Assembly (NCBI RefSeq): GCF_000711725.1
Contig: NZ_JONP01000034.1
Location: 1-36,874, forward strand
DNA: 36,874 nucleotides
Direction: 5' to 3'
From: Roseomonas aerilata DSM 19363
GTDB lineage: Bacteria > Pseudomonadota > Alphaproteobacteria > Acetobacterales > Acetobacteraceae
The notes beneath the pieces are model-generated. The model was given only the letters and a program-made list of their open reading frames with translations, was not told the origin of the DNA and ran no database searches. Positions within the stretch are counted from its first letter, which is position 1; the number at the start of each line of letters is the position of its first letter. Shown here piece after piece: positions 28,332 to 35,819 of this stretch. The position numbers and the translations under genes were made by a program.

Positions 28332-28758
28332 CAGCGCAGGTCAGACATCGTTCTTGAATCCTGTGCGTCCGACTTGTTCGCGGAGTCCCAGCATTCCCAG
28401 TCGTAAGTCCGCAACGTCGGCAGCCGCACAGCCAAGTGCCTTGGGTTTCTCCTTGCTTCTTGGCCCCAGTACGTATGATTGCTAGCGCGTCCGTAGCCTC
28501 CCCTTAATTGTAACGGTCCGCTTTTCTGCTTCGCTCATGGCCTTACCTCCGCTTGGATCACCGCCGATGAGCCGGCTCAGCATTCCACGGGCGCCGATTT
28601 TCAGGTTAGGCCGAAGAGCCTCGTTGTGGGGGCGTCGAGCACGGTTGACGCGGGGGCTTCCACGGAGAAAGGACAAGCCGGCCGGGAAGTATCATTACAA
28701 AATCGACTAGAAAATCGCAGCCAGCTAGGTATCAGTGCGGTAGTGCACGGAGACACGC

Positions 28759-29868
28759 ATGAGGCAGTTGGTTTTCGCGATCTCGGCTGGCCTCATCATG
28801 GCCGGGCAAGCAGTTGCAGCGGAAGCTTCCAATGACCGGTGGCAGCTGCACCGCAATATCGACCCAATTACCGATGAAGCGAGGGTGTCGATCACTCTTG
28901 CGGCCGACAGAGAGCTAGGCCTACGGGGCGAACCCGCCCTAATCGGGTTCAAGTGCGCTGGGAAGTACCCAGATTTTGGTATCGTCTGGCCTTCCAGCCT
29001 GCTTCGAAGGCGGGGCGAGAACGATGACACCGCAAGCGTCACTTGGCGCTTCGACAGCAAGCCTCCTGAGGAAGCGCTTTGGTCTGTCTTGCCCAGACGA
29101 AACATCTCATTTAGCCCGGATCCCGGAGCGATACTGGCGGAGGCAATGAATGCCGATCGGCTTGTAGTCCGTGCGACCTCATACGCGGGGGAGCAGATGA
29201 CGGCGACCTTCAATCTGGAAGGCTTGTCTGACGCTATAGAGCCAGTGCGGTCGGCCTGTGACTGGACCCAGATGGTGCTACGGGCTTCAGAGTTACCACC
29301 AGCAGTGACCTCGTTCCAACCAGAAGCCTTCCTGCCAAGCCCGGATCCTACTCCACTTTCGCTTCCGACCCAGGAAGCGAGCGGCCTGCCGAGGCCTGGA
29401 GGCGCGCCGCTCAGACAGCCGGCAAGCGATCCTAGCTCCGTGGCGAATACCTTGGAGCGGTTACGGGCGGTGCAAGCGGAGGCGCGGCAGGTGGTGCGCG
29501 CCCGCTCCTCCTCAGCGCCGGCGATGCCAGCCTCCCGCGGCGAGGGAGGGGGCAGTGAACTCCTGACCGCAGGCGAGGTGCGAGGCATCGCGGACAAAAT
29601 CAGTCAGTGCTGGAAATTAGATGCCGGCATTCCGGGACTGGCGGGCATCGTGGTGGAGCTGCGCGTGGAGGCTGACGCCCAAGGCTTTGTGCGCGTGGTG
29701 CGGCCAGCCGGCAGCGTGCCATCCGAACCTAACGCGAGGACTGTTTTTGAGGCCGCACGCCAAGCACTGATGGACCCCCGATGCTCTCCACTGCCCTTCC
29801 CACGCGAGAAGCTAACGGCGGTCAACAGGGCCACTTTCCGCTTCAACCCGCGCGGGTTGTCTCGCTGA
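28759..29868 (+). CDS. Exported VasI-like / TolA-C-like fusion protein
   Basis: A 369-residue protein with a signal peptide (RQLVFAISAGLIMAGQAVAAEA). The N-terminal domain has the VasI-like pattern: NDRWQLHRNIDPITDEARVSITLAA, IGFKCAGKYPDFGIVWPS, TWRFDSKPPEEALW, ATFNLEGLSDAIEPVRSACDW, with two Cys. A Pro/Ser linker follows at about residues 190-265. The C-terminus (ISQCWKLDAGIPGLAGIVVELRVEADAQGFVRVV ... ARTVFEAARQALMDPRCSPLPFPREKL) has the fold signature of the TolA/TonB C-terminal domain. The combination would reach across the periplasm and contact an envelope protein. A single-gene fusion of this kind is unusual; the function is unknown. Confidence 0.65.
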   Translation: MRQLVFAISAGLIMAGQAVAAEASNDRWQLHRNIDPITDEARVSITLAADRELGLRGEPALIGFKCAGKYPDFGIVWPSSLLRRRGENDDTASVTWRFDSKPPEEALWSVLPRRNISFSPDPGAILAEAMNADRLVVRATSYAGEQMTATFNLEGLSDAIEPVRSACDWTQMVLRASELPPAVTSFQPEAFLPSPDPTPLSLPTQEASGLPRPGGAPLRQPASDPSSVANTLERLRAVQAEARQVVRARSSSAPAMPASRGEGGGSELLTAGEVRGIADKISQCWKLDAGIPGLAGIVVELRVEADAQGFVRVVRPAGSVPSEPNARTVFEAARQALMDPRCSPLPFPREKLTAVNRATFRFNPRGLSR

Positions 29869-30093
29869 TGCTGAGGCCGGCAACAAGCCCAGACAGCGCC
29901 CGCTACATCATCTTGGATAATGGCGCCCAGCCGCGAGCGGCATACATCATTGATCAGTAGAGTGAGCCGCCAGTTGTGACCTCCCCCGCTGGAAGCGGGC
30001 GGTCCGTGCCATCCGAGGCCGCCGGCACAAGCTGCAGGGCGCCGCCCACGCGGCCCGATCGTGGACCTGCGACAAGGCCCCCCCCTTTTGACG
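29869..30093. other. Intergenic region between two exported-protein genes
   Basis: No gene is supported here. The stop of the VasI-like gene and the start of the next exported protein are 225 bases apart. There is no strong terminator that I can see. Confidence 0.35.
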
Positions 30094-30660
30094 ATGGAGA
30101 ACACCGCCATGACTTCCGAACGGGCCGCCGTTTCCACTGTTGGATTTCTGGCTTCGGTCCTCGTGCTCCTGGCCAAAGCCCTGCCCACCGCGCGCGGCCT
30201 GCTCTCCTACGCACTCGCCATCCTTCTGCTTGGGGTTGGCAGCACAACCCAGGCGCAAGCCCAGCGGCAGCGAGACCGGCTGCCACCGATCGTTCAACAT
30301 ATCCGATCCGAGATTCGCGAGTCCTGCGGAAGCGCCACGTTTCGTGCCGGCTTCATCAAGCAGGCGAATTTCAGTCCTGACGGCAAGCCCGACTATATTC
30401 TCGACTATAGGGCAGTGGACTGTGCCGCCGGAGCGTCTTGGTTCTGCGGCTCGGGGGGGTGCTCCGTGGATGTCGTCATCTCGGAGGGCGAAACCTACCG
30501 CAAGACCAGCTTCAACTTTCGGCAGTTCCGACTGATTTCACAGCCGACTGGAGACATCCTCAGTGTTGCCCTGCATGGCTCAGCGTGCGGCCGTATGGGC
30601 GCGGGTGAGTGCGAGCAGCTGTATTTCTGGCGCCGCGGCCGGTTCAGTTCTCAAAACTGA
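30094..30660 (+). CDS. Exported protein of unknown function
   Basis: From ATG 30094 (ENTAMTSERAAVSTV), or ATG 30109. A basic N-terminus leads into the hydrophobic SYALAILLLGVGSTTQAQA, a signal peptide or anchor. The mature part (IRESCGSATFRAGFIKQANFSPDGKPDYILDYRAVDCAAGASWFCGSGGCSVDVVIS) has six or so Cys and a strand-rich layout with conserved DGKPDYILDY. It ends YFWRRGRFSSQN. Proteins of this type occur as secreted unknowns in Acetobacteraceae; I do not know the role. It follows the VasI-like gene and shares its direction. Confidence 0.65.
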   Translation: MENTAMTSERAAVSTVGFLASVLVLLAKALPTARGLLSYALAILLLGVGSTTQAQAQRQRDRLPPIVQHIRSEIRESCGSATFRAGFIKQANFSPDGKPDYILDYRAVDCAAGASWFCGSGGCSVDVVISEGETYRKTSFNFRQFRLISQPTGDILSVALHGSACGRMGAGECEQLYFWRRGRFSSQN

Positions 30661-30841
30661 TTGCTTACGTCAGTAGAAATCGAACGACGATGGAGAACGA
30701 GCTCGAGCCCAGCTGCCGCGGTGCCCACCCATTGTACCAGGATGGAGCAGTCCACCGGCATGCCCTGGCGCCCGATAGCCCCGCACAGCCTCTGCAGCCA
30801 TCATTTGCAGTTGGAGAGAAGTGACGTTATCTCTAACTAAA

Positions 30842-30855
30842 TTGATGATCCATCA
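30842..30855. promoter_or_regulatory. Dyad TTGATGATCCATCA, copy 2 (recombinase leader)
   Basis: Identical over 14 bases to copy 1 (271-284). It ends at the first base of the recombinase ribosome-binding site AGGAG (30855-30859). Binding there would block translation initiation or transcription of the recombinase. Confidence 0.55.
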
Positions 30856-30868
30856 GGAGCCGTGCTCG

Positions 30869-31795
30869 ATGGCTAAACAGTCCGTGCCAGTGATGAAGAT
30901 GGCTCCCAGCAATGCTGCAGGGGTGGTCGTCGCCTCCGTCCCAGCCCTCCCCGCCTCGCCCGTCCAGGCGACCAGCGACGATCACCTCATCCAGCTCTGG
31001 CTGCATGAACGGTCGCGCCACACGGTTCGGGCTTACGAGGCCGACGCCCGCGCCTTCCTCTCTCACGCCGCCAAGCCCCTGCAGGCCGTGACGCTGGGCG
31101 ACGTGCAGGCCTATGGCGGTAGCCTCGTCCACCTCGCCACCGCCACCCGCGCCAGGCGCCTCGGCGCGGTCAAGTCGCTCGTTGCCTTCGGCCACCGGCT
31201 CGGCTACCTCGCCTTCAACGTCGGCGCCTCCATCCGCCTCCCGGCAATCAAGGCGACGCTTGCGGAGCGGATTATAGGGGAGGGGGACGTGCTGGCCCTC
31301 CTTGCGCTCGAGCGGCAGCCCCGGGACAAGGCGTTGCTCTCCCTGCTCTACCGAGGCGGTCTCCGGATCTCGGAAGCGGTCGGGCTTCGCTGGCGGGATC
31401 TCGCCCTGCGATCGGACGAGGGCGGGCAGATCACCGTGTTCGGCAAGGGCGGCAAAACCCGGACGGTCCTCCTCTCCGCTAAGACGTGGAGCTTGCTGGA
31501 GACGATCCGGCCGAACACGGCCGCCTCTGATGCCCCGGTCTTCCTCTCCCGCGAGGGCAACCCCCTCAGCCCGCAGCAGGCCCACAACGTGGTGAAGCGT
31601 GCCGCGGCCCGCGCCGGCATCTCCCCTGCCCTCTCCGCCCACTGGCTCCGTCACGCGCACGCCAGCCACTCGCTCGACCGCGGCGCCAAGATCCACGTCG
31701 TCCAGGCGACTCTGGGACACTCGAACGTAGCCACCACGAGCCGGTACCTGCACGCGCGGCCGACGGAGAGCTCGTCGCTCTTTCTCCCTGAGTAG
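30869..31795 (+). CDS. Tyrosine recombinase (XerC/D-like)
   Basis: A 308-residue site-specific recombinase from ATG 30869; AGGAG is 9 bases upstream. A SAM-like core-binding domain (HLIQLWLHERSRHTVRAYEADARAFL...ATATRARRLGAVKSLVAFGHRLGYLAFNVG) is followed by the catalytic domain: Arg in YRGGLRISEAVGLRW, Lys in KGGKTR, HxxR in HWLRHAHASH, His in LGHSNVATT and nucleophile Tyr in TSRYLHA. All six catalytic positions are present. It may resolve plasmid multimers. The dyad shared with the partition cassette covers its leader, which is unusual. Confidence 0.92.
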   Translation: MAKQSVPVMKMAPSNAAGVVVASVPALPASPVQATSDDHLIQLWLHERSRHTVRAYEADARAFLSHAAKPLQAVTLGDVQAYGGSLVHLATATRARRLGAVKSLVAFGHRLGYLAFNVGASIRLPAIKATLAERIIGEGDVLALLALERQPRDKALLSLLYRGGLRISEAVGLRWRDLALRSDEGGQITVFGKGGKTRTVLLSAKTWSLLETIRPNTAASDAPVFLSREGNPLSPQQAHNVVKRAAARAGISPALSAHWLRHAHASHSLDRGAKIHVVQATLGHSNVATTSRYLHARPTESSSLFLPE

Positions 31796-31807
31796 GAGGC
31801 ACAGACC

Positions 31808-32092
31808 ATGAAGTTGACTAAGCAGCAGGCGCTGGCGATTGGAGCCAACATCGAGGCCCGCGCTGCCGAATACACCAATGATCCGGCTAAGGGCTACGCC
31901 GCCGGCTATCGCCCTGACCCTGGGCTGCGCATGTCGGTTCAGGAGATTGGCCGGCCGCGGCAGTCAGGCAGCAGCCGTTCCGACTACGTGGCTTGGCTCT
32001 ATGGCATCGCGCAAAAAGACCTGCCCGCAGACATGTGGCGAATTGACGAGGGCATGAACCGCAGTGATCTCGTGATCTTCACCCAAGAGTAG
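31808..32092 (+). CDS. Unknown 94-residue protein
   Basis: From ATG 31808, 13 bases after the recombinase stop. It reads KLTKQQALAIGANIEARAAEYTNDPAKGYAAGYRPDPGLRMSVQEIGRPRQSGSSRSDYVAWLYGIAQKDLPADMWRIDEGMNRSDLVIF. Soluble, helical, with a compact C-terminal segment. It is cotranscribed with the recombinase. The family is not recognised. Confidence 0.6.
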   Translation: MKLTKQQALAIGANIEARAAEYTNDPAKGYAAGYRPDPGLRMSVQEIGRPRQSGSSRSDYVAWLYGIAQKDLPADMWRIDEGMNRSDLVIFTQE

Positions 32093-32101
32093 GGCGCACC
32101 G

Positions 32102-32380
32102 ATGCCGCGGTTCAGCATTGCTTCCGAGAGGGTCATTGAACTCTGCGCCCAAGCGCGGAAAGAGCTTGAAAGGCGAAAGCCTCAGCCTCGGGCGGGGATG
32201 GTCCTGCACTACGAGGTGCAGGCCTATTTCCCCGAGGACGCAGAGCTCAAACTGTACGCGCTCGAGCACGCCGCCAAGCAGGCTATTAAACTCGCAGGGC
32301 AAGGACAGTCACAAGTTCTGATTGATCAGGCGGACGAGGCAATCCTTCTCGACTTACTTCCTCACGCCAAAAAGGCTTAG
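32102..32380 (+). CDS. Unknown 92-residue protein
   Basis: From ATG 32102. It begins PRFSIASERVIELCAQARKELERRKPQPRAGMVLHYEVQAYFPEDAELKLYALEHAAKQAIKLAGQ. The strand VLHYEVQAYF and two helices make a small compact fold. It lies 9 bases after the previous gene. The function is unknown. Confidence 0.55.
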   Translation: MPRFSIASERVIELCAQARKELERRKPQPRAGMVLHYEVQAYFPEDAELKLYALEHAAKQAIKLAGQGQSQVLIDQADEAILLDLLPHAKKA

Positions 32381-32429
32381 CAGCCTGCGCGAGGCCAGAG
32401 AGGAGTGGCCGGGTTGAAGGTGTCGTCTC

Positions 32430-33215
32430 GTGGGTGAAGCCAAGCGCAAGCAGCGAAGCCGCAAGCTAATCCTCGAAGAGGACCCTTGGTGCTGCTACTG
32501 CGGCGCTCCTGCAACCACGACGGACCACTGCCCGCCGCGCGCGATTTTCGACAACCGAATCTGGCCAGAAGGGCACGAGTTTCCATGTTGCGCCCCGTGT
32601 AATGAAGCTGGCCGGCGAAGCGAGCAGGTCGCCGCCGCGATCCTTAGCGTGTCCCTTGTGAGCGATGCCCCGGACGAGCCCTGGCAGCGGACGGTTAAAA
32701 GTTTGAAGGTCAACCGTCCGGACATTTGGGACGAGTGGCAGGAAGGCTCCCGCAATGACCAGCGTCGGCTCTTCCGTGAGAAGTTCGGCCTGAAGCTGGG
32801 TGACCTACTTCGACAACAGCAATACGGCATAATCCAGCTCGGCCCACATTCTACAAAAGCTCTCGAAGACGTACTTGGAAGGCTTGGCCAAGCACTATTT
32901 TACAAGCACGCTGGTAGACGTTGCACTGGCCGTGTTTGGGTACTCCGGGTGGACATGCTGAATATTGAGGGTGCTCTCGACAAAATTCAGAGGTCCGTCC
33001 CACTTCTTGCTGCATCAACCCGCAGTAATGTCGACCTCTCTGATCAATTCCAGTATCGCTACAATGTCAGCCCCAGCGATGGGATCTTCGCCGCAGTGGT
33101 GAAAATCCGAGAGCAGTTTGGCGCAATGATCGTGGTGATGGACGAGCCTCACGCAACGGCTTTTGCCGATATGCCTGCAGGGCAACGCATGAAGGTGCGG
33201 GAATGTCCGCCTTGA
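32430..33215 (+). CDS. HNH endonuclease-like protein
   Basis: A 261-residue protein from GTG 32430 (GEAKRKQRSRKLILEEDPWCCYCGAPATTTDHCPPRAIF). The CxxC pair, the DHCPPRAIF segment with the nuclease His, and CCAPCNE form the zinc-bound beta-beta-alpha metal fold of HNH-type nucleases. The remaining 190 residues (DIWDEWQEGSRNDQRRLFREKFGLKLGDLL... and a strand-rich C-terminus) are probably a specificity or oligomerisation domain that I cannot place. It may be a defence or accessory nuclease; the target is not inferable. The start of the 33203 frame overlaps its end. Confidence 0.7.
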   Translation: MGEAKRKQRSRKLILEEDPWCCYCGAPATTTDHCPPRAIFDNRIWPEGHEFPCCAPCNEAGRRSEQVAAAILSVSLVSDAPDEPWQRTVKSLKVNRPDIWDEWQEGSRNDQRRLFREKFGLKLGDLLRQQQYGIIQLGPHSTKALEDVLGRLGQALFYKHAGRRCTGRVWVLRVDMLNIEGALDKIQRSVPLLAASTRSNVDLSDQFQYRYNVSPSDGIFAAVVKIREQFGAMIVVMDEPHATAFADMPAGQRMKVRECPP

Positions 33216-33412
33216 CCGCCGAAGAGCCCGAGCCCGTCCGCCGCGGTCGCGAGGCCTCGCCTCTCAACAGAGTGGGACTGCGAGGCTTCATCCTATTAGG
33301 AGACAGCAGAGAGACAGCGAAGGGACAAGCTGGCCACGAATTAGCGACAAAGCCGGACAGAGTCGGACATTCCACAGAGGCACTTAGTTCTCCACAGACC
33401 ATTGCATCCTAG
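33203..33412 (+). pseudogene. Partial copy of the gene at 34511
   Basis: ATG 33203 overlaps the HNH stop. The first residues SALTAEEPEPVRRGREA match the start of the protein at 34511 (AAVGDDEPVRRGRET), including the nucleotide stretch GAGCCCGTCCGCCG. Beyond this the sequence loses coding character before the stop at 33412. This suggests a truncated duplicate. Confidence 0.4.
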
Positions 33413-33440
33413 AAGGATGCAGTGAGTAGGTGATCAGGAG

Positions 33441-33734
33441 ATGGAAGCGGCGCTGTGGCTCGGTTCTATGAGAGAAGGCAAGGTTAGGGTGACGCAGACA
33501 CAAAGGGCGGACCGTCTGCAGGCGATCCGCCTGAAAATGGCAATCGGGCGGAGGCTGGACGAGCAAGGCGTTACCTCACCGGCCGCGATCGGTGCTGCCC
33601 TGAATCTCCCTGCGGCAGAAGCGGTCGGCCTGCTGAGTTGAAAGCGACTGCGCGACGGCGACCTGACGCAGCTCGAGGCCGCTGCACTGCGACTGGGCTT
33701 ATTGGTGCCGGATGAGACTGGCGCGGCGCGATGA
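33441..33734 (+). pseudogene. HTH-like gene with an in-frame stop codon
   Basis: From ATG 33441 the frame encodes RVTQTQRADRLQAIRLKMAIGRRLDEQGVTSPAAIGAALNLPAAEAVGLLS, then TGA at 33639-33641. Without any frame change it continues [30 protein letters not shown] to TGA 33732-33734. The whole 97-residue product resembles a small XRE/Cro-like HTH ([15 protein letters not shown] is the second half of the motif). The simplest explanation is a nonsense mutation, probably TGG to TGA. Recoding is much less likely. Confidence 0.5.
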
Positions 33735-33818
33735 CGCGGTTCTACGAGGGACTGCTTGATTGACTATGCGAGGGAGCTTGTTTGTGGACAACGCGGCGGC
33801 GAGGGTGGGGCTGTAGCC

Positions 33819-34202
33819 ATGGCGGGCACTCCTGACGGCTTTACCCTGATCCCAGCTCCGGACGAGCCAGCGAATGCCGGCCGACACATTCCCCTCCCTA
33901 CCTCACGCGCGGCGTCCGCGCTGGCGCGCGGCGCGGCGCTCCAGGGGCGGCGAGGAACGGGCATGGGCGGTATCTTGGGCGGGCCCTTCGCTGGTCCCCT
34001 GCCCGAGATTCTTGGTGCCCTCCTGCCCTACGTGACTGGCGCTGCTGGCGGGGCTGCTACGGTCGCGGTCGCGTGGCTCAACGCCAGAGGCGGACGGCGC
34101 GTGAAGGTGAAAGATGGGGACTTCGAGGCGGAGGCGGGCACGGTAGCGGATCTGGAGAGGGTGATGGCGCTCGCGAAGGACCGCCACCGCCCGCCCACGT
34201 AG
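33819..34202 (+). CDS. Unknown protein with one hydrophobic segment (127 residues)
   Basis: ATG 33819 starts AGTPDGFTLIPAPDEPANAG; a TTG at 33756 gives a longer alternative. The middle (GGILGGPFAGPLPEILGALLPYVTGAAGGAATVAVAWLNA) is a hydrophobic, Gly/Ala-rich membrane segment. A basic linker (RGGRRVKVK) and a C-terminal DGDFEAEAGTVADLERVMALAKDR follow. That end resembles the small strand-helix tail found in effector-associated small domains. It may be membrane-bound. The function is unknown. Confidence 0.5.
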   Translation: MAGTPDGFTLIPAPDEPANAGRHIPLPTSRAASALARGAALQGRRGTGMGGILGGPFAGPLPEILGALLPYVTGAAGGAATVAVAWLNARGGRRVKVKDGDFEAEAGTVADLERVMALAKDRHRPPT

Positions 34203-34257
34203 GCGCCCTTCGCCGCCTATCGAGGAAGACTGCCGTAATGCAAAGCATGAGGACCGC

Positions 34258-34458
34258 ATGATGCCGATGCCCATCGAGGACGTGACCGTTGACCACCAAC
34301 GCCAGCATTCTGGGGTCGTGGCGGTGGACCCCAGGGCTACAGCGCAGAAGTGCTTCGCAGCCGCTGGATGGCGCCTTTCGGCTCCCCAGATCGCCCCGTC
34401 CCCGTCACTCCACCAGCGCTGGAGGTGGCTGTCGCCAGCCTGGGCGATGCAGCTCTAG
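34258..34458 (+). CDS. Doubtful 66-residue open frame
   Basis: ATG 34258 begins MPMPIEDVTVDHQRQHSGVVAVDPRATAQK, a plausible strand-like start, but the last 25 residues have shadow-like composition. The frame from 34368 takes over as coding-like after about 34345, so this may be the 5' end of a gene broken by a frameshift. Coupled to a tiny upstream frame by ATGATG. Confidence 0.3.
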   Translation: MMPMPIEDVTVDHQRQHSGVVAVDPRATAQKCFAAAGWRLSAPQIAPSPSLHQRWRWLSPAWAMQL

Positions 34459-34511
34459 AGCCGGTGCGAACGCACCTCGCGCTGCTGGAGGAGGAAATGC
34501 GGCGAGAATGA
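34368..34511 (+). CDS. Unknown 47-residue protein
   Basis: From ATG 34368, APFGSPDRPVPVTPPALEVAVASLGDAALEPVRTHLALLEEEMRRE, with a helical acidic end. Its TGA overlaps the ATG at 34511 (TGATG). Coding continues open upstream as GGPQGYSAEVLRSRW, so it may be the 3' part of a longer gene (compare 34258-34458). Confidence 0.4.
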   Translation: MAPFGSPDRPVPVTPPALEVAVASLGDAALEPVRTHLALLEEEMRRE

Positions 34512-34768
34512 TGGCTGCCGTCGGAGACGATGAGCCCGTCCGCCGTGGTCGCGAGACCCTGGCTCGTGCCGTGGGCGAGTTCGCGGATCCGGCGCGGCAA
34601 TGGGAGCTCGTCGCTCGCTGGCAGCTTTGCGCGGCGTGCGGCCGTCCTCCTCCAAGGACATACCGATCGCGTCATCAGGAGGCGAGGTCGCGAGTTACGG
34701 GGATCTTTCAGGCGTTCGGGCGGCTCTTGCCGACAAGCCCCAGTTCGGCCGGAGGGACGATGTGGTGA
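34511..34768 (+). CDS. Unknown 85-residue protein with CxxC
   Basis: ATG 34511 overlaps the previous stop. It starts AAVGDDEPVRRGRETLARAVGEFADPARQWELVARWQLCAACGRPPPRT. The CAACG pair suggests a thiol or zinc site. It ends at 34768, overlapping the 3' end of the convergent gene by 61 bases. A second EPVRRGRE start is found at 33203. The function is unknown. Confidence 0.45.
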   Translation: MAAVGDDEPVRRGRETLARAVGEFADPARQWELVARWQLCAACGRPPPRTYRSRHQEARSRVTGIFQAFGRLLPTSPSSAGGTMW

Positions 34769-35286
34769 CTGCCGTCCGGCTCGACGGCTATGAAGCGCAC
34801 GCGGTACTTCTCCGCCTGCTCCTCGCTGAGGAGGTAGCCGACCCCCACGGGATTACCCATCCGCTCATGGGCGTTCACCCGGTGAATGCCGTCAATTAGC
34901 CAGCCGACCCCGCCCTGCATCCGCAGCAGGAGCGGCTTGGCGAGGATGTCCGGCCGGTTCATAAAATGTTGGACCTTTGCCTCGTCGAAGTCGGCGTCCG
35001 AGTTCGCCGCGTAGAGCTTCGCCATGTCCAGCGTGACCAACCTGCCGACCTTGTCAGCTATGCAGTCCGCCAGCGCCCGCGTCACGTTCCAGGTGCCCCA
35101 CTCGTTGCTCATGGTCTCCTCGCCTTCATCGGCGCCAGAGACGACCAGGACGGGATATCCGGCAGCGTTCGCCTTCGCGACTGCCTCTTTCACTTTGCCT
35201 GGGGGTGGCCGGAGGACTTCCATCTCCTCACCCTTTTCGAGCGCTTCTCTCTTCAAGCGTTCGAGCTTCCTCTTCTTTTCCCCCAC
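34708..35286 (-). CDS. Protein with ParB-like DGxHR motif
   Basis: A 192-residue protein from GTG 35286 (GEKKRKLERLKREALEKGEEMEVLRPPPGKVKEA). It contains LDMAKLYAAN, FDEAKVQHFMNRPDILAKPLLLRMQGGVGWLIDGIHRVNAHERMGNPVGVGYLLSEEQAEKYRVRFI. The segment LLLRMQGGVGWLIDGIHRVNAHE parallels the ParB/Srx nuclease-like core (…DGxHRxxA…), in which the Arg and His bind nucleotide. There is no HTH. It may be a CTP- or ATP-using accessory, distinct from the partition gene. It is alone on this strand. Confidence 0.55.
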   Translation of the reverse strand: MGEKKRKLERLKREALEKGEEMEVLRPPPGKVKEAVAKANAAGYPVLVVSGADEGEETMSNEWGTWNVTRALADCIADKVGRLVTLDMAKLYAANSDADFDEAKVQHFMNRPDILAKPLLLRMQGGVGWLIDGIHRVNAHERMGNPVGVGYLLSEEQAEKYRVRFIAVEPDGSHHIVPPAELGLVGKSRPNA

Positions 35287-35675
35287 CGTAAGTCGGTCCT
35301 CTCGCTGGTCGCGTCGCAGCGGCCTTTTAGCACATGGTGGGAGCCGGCATGCAGCGCGCCGGCCCGTGCTCGAGGCAGCGGCGCTTGGTGGCCGACCTCG
35401 CGCCGGTTCTCTCGCCTATCCTGGGCTGAGGCGCTGGCGAGGTTCCAGTGCCGGAGGTGCGGCGCCCTTGCTGATACCGTGGAACTGGCCGGGCCGCCCG
35501 CGACGCCCGGCCATGGTGGGGTGTGGCTGCTGCTGCTGCGTGGGGCGGGGGAATGGCGAAACTCCGTGCGGTATGGGGGACCTCTCGACACCTTCTGCCC
35601 TTGCCCCGGCGGGGCATCGGGGGCGGGTGCGTGTGGTTCGCGACTGGCCCTGGAGCTATGCGCCCCGGCTGCCGC
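35287..35675. other. Gap with remnants of a zinc-ribbon-like protein
   Basis: On the plus strand one frame reads RPVLEAAALGGRPRAGSLAYPGLRRWR (about 35365-35445). The next frame continues ALARFQCRRCGALADTVELAGPPATPGHGGVWLLLLRGAGEWR (about 35433-35560). Together they look like a small zinc-ribbon protein broken by a frameshift, without a clear start. Nothing else is supported. Confidence 0.3.
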
Positions 35676-35819
35676 TTAGTTCACGAAGGCTGCCAGAGCA
35701 GTACGAACGGCGACCGCGCTGGTCGCCGTGAGCGTCACCGCCGCCGCGACCTTGCCAACGGCCACAGCGACTGCGCCAACGGTCGCGGCGATCTCGCGCG
35801 TGGTCCTCAGAATGCCCAT
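35676..35819 (-). CDS. Small hydrophobic protein (47 residues)
   Basis: From ATG 35819: GILRTTREIAATVGAVAVAVGKVAAAVTLTATSAVAVRTALAAFVN. The Ala/Val-rich stretch would form one or two membrane or amphipathic helices. A longer frame to 35909 adds an unlikely N-terminus. It may be a membrane peptide. Confidence is limited by low complexity. Confidence 0.35.
   Translation of the reverse strand: MGILRTTREIAATVGAVAVAVGKVAAAVTLTATSAVAVRTALAAFVN

Larger units (their letters stand above)
28119..28758. other. Probable replication origin (oriV) region
   Basis: This 640-base region has no convincing gene (a weak minus-strand frame at 28482-28676 ends in EAEKRTVTIKGRLRTR). It holds iterons 3-5 and a DnaA-box-like TTATCCAGA at 28323-28331 (one mismatch to TTATCCACA). 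A partial inverted iteron (GTGCACAGGGACGGGGGCG) lies near 28180-28198. The combination of iterons, a DnaA box and an adjoining repA identifies a theta-type origin. The part from 28311 to 28758 probably also contains the promoter of the next gene. Confidence 0.7.

Noticed and set aside
28482-28676. 64-residue minus-strand frame near the origin
   Set aside because: Only its last 18 residues look protein-like and there is no clear start or partner.
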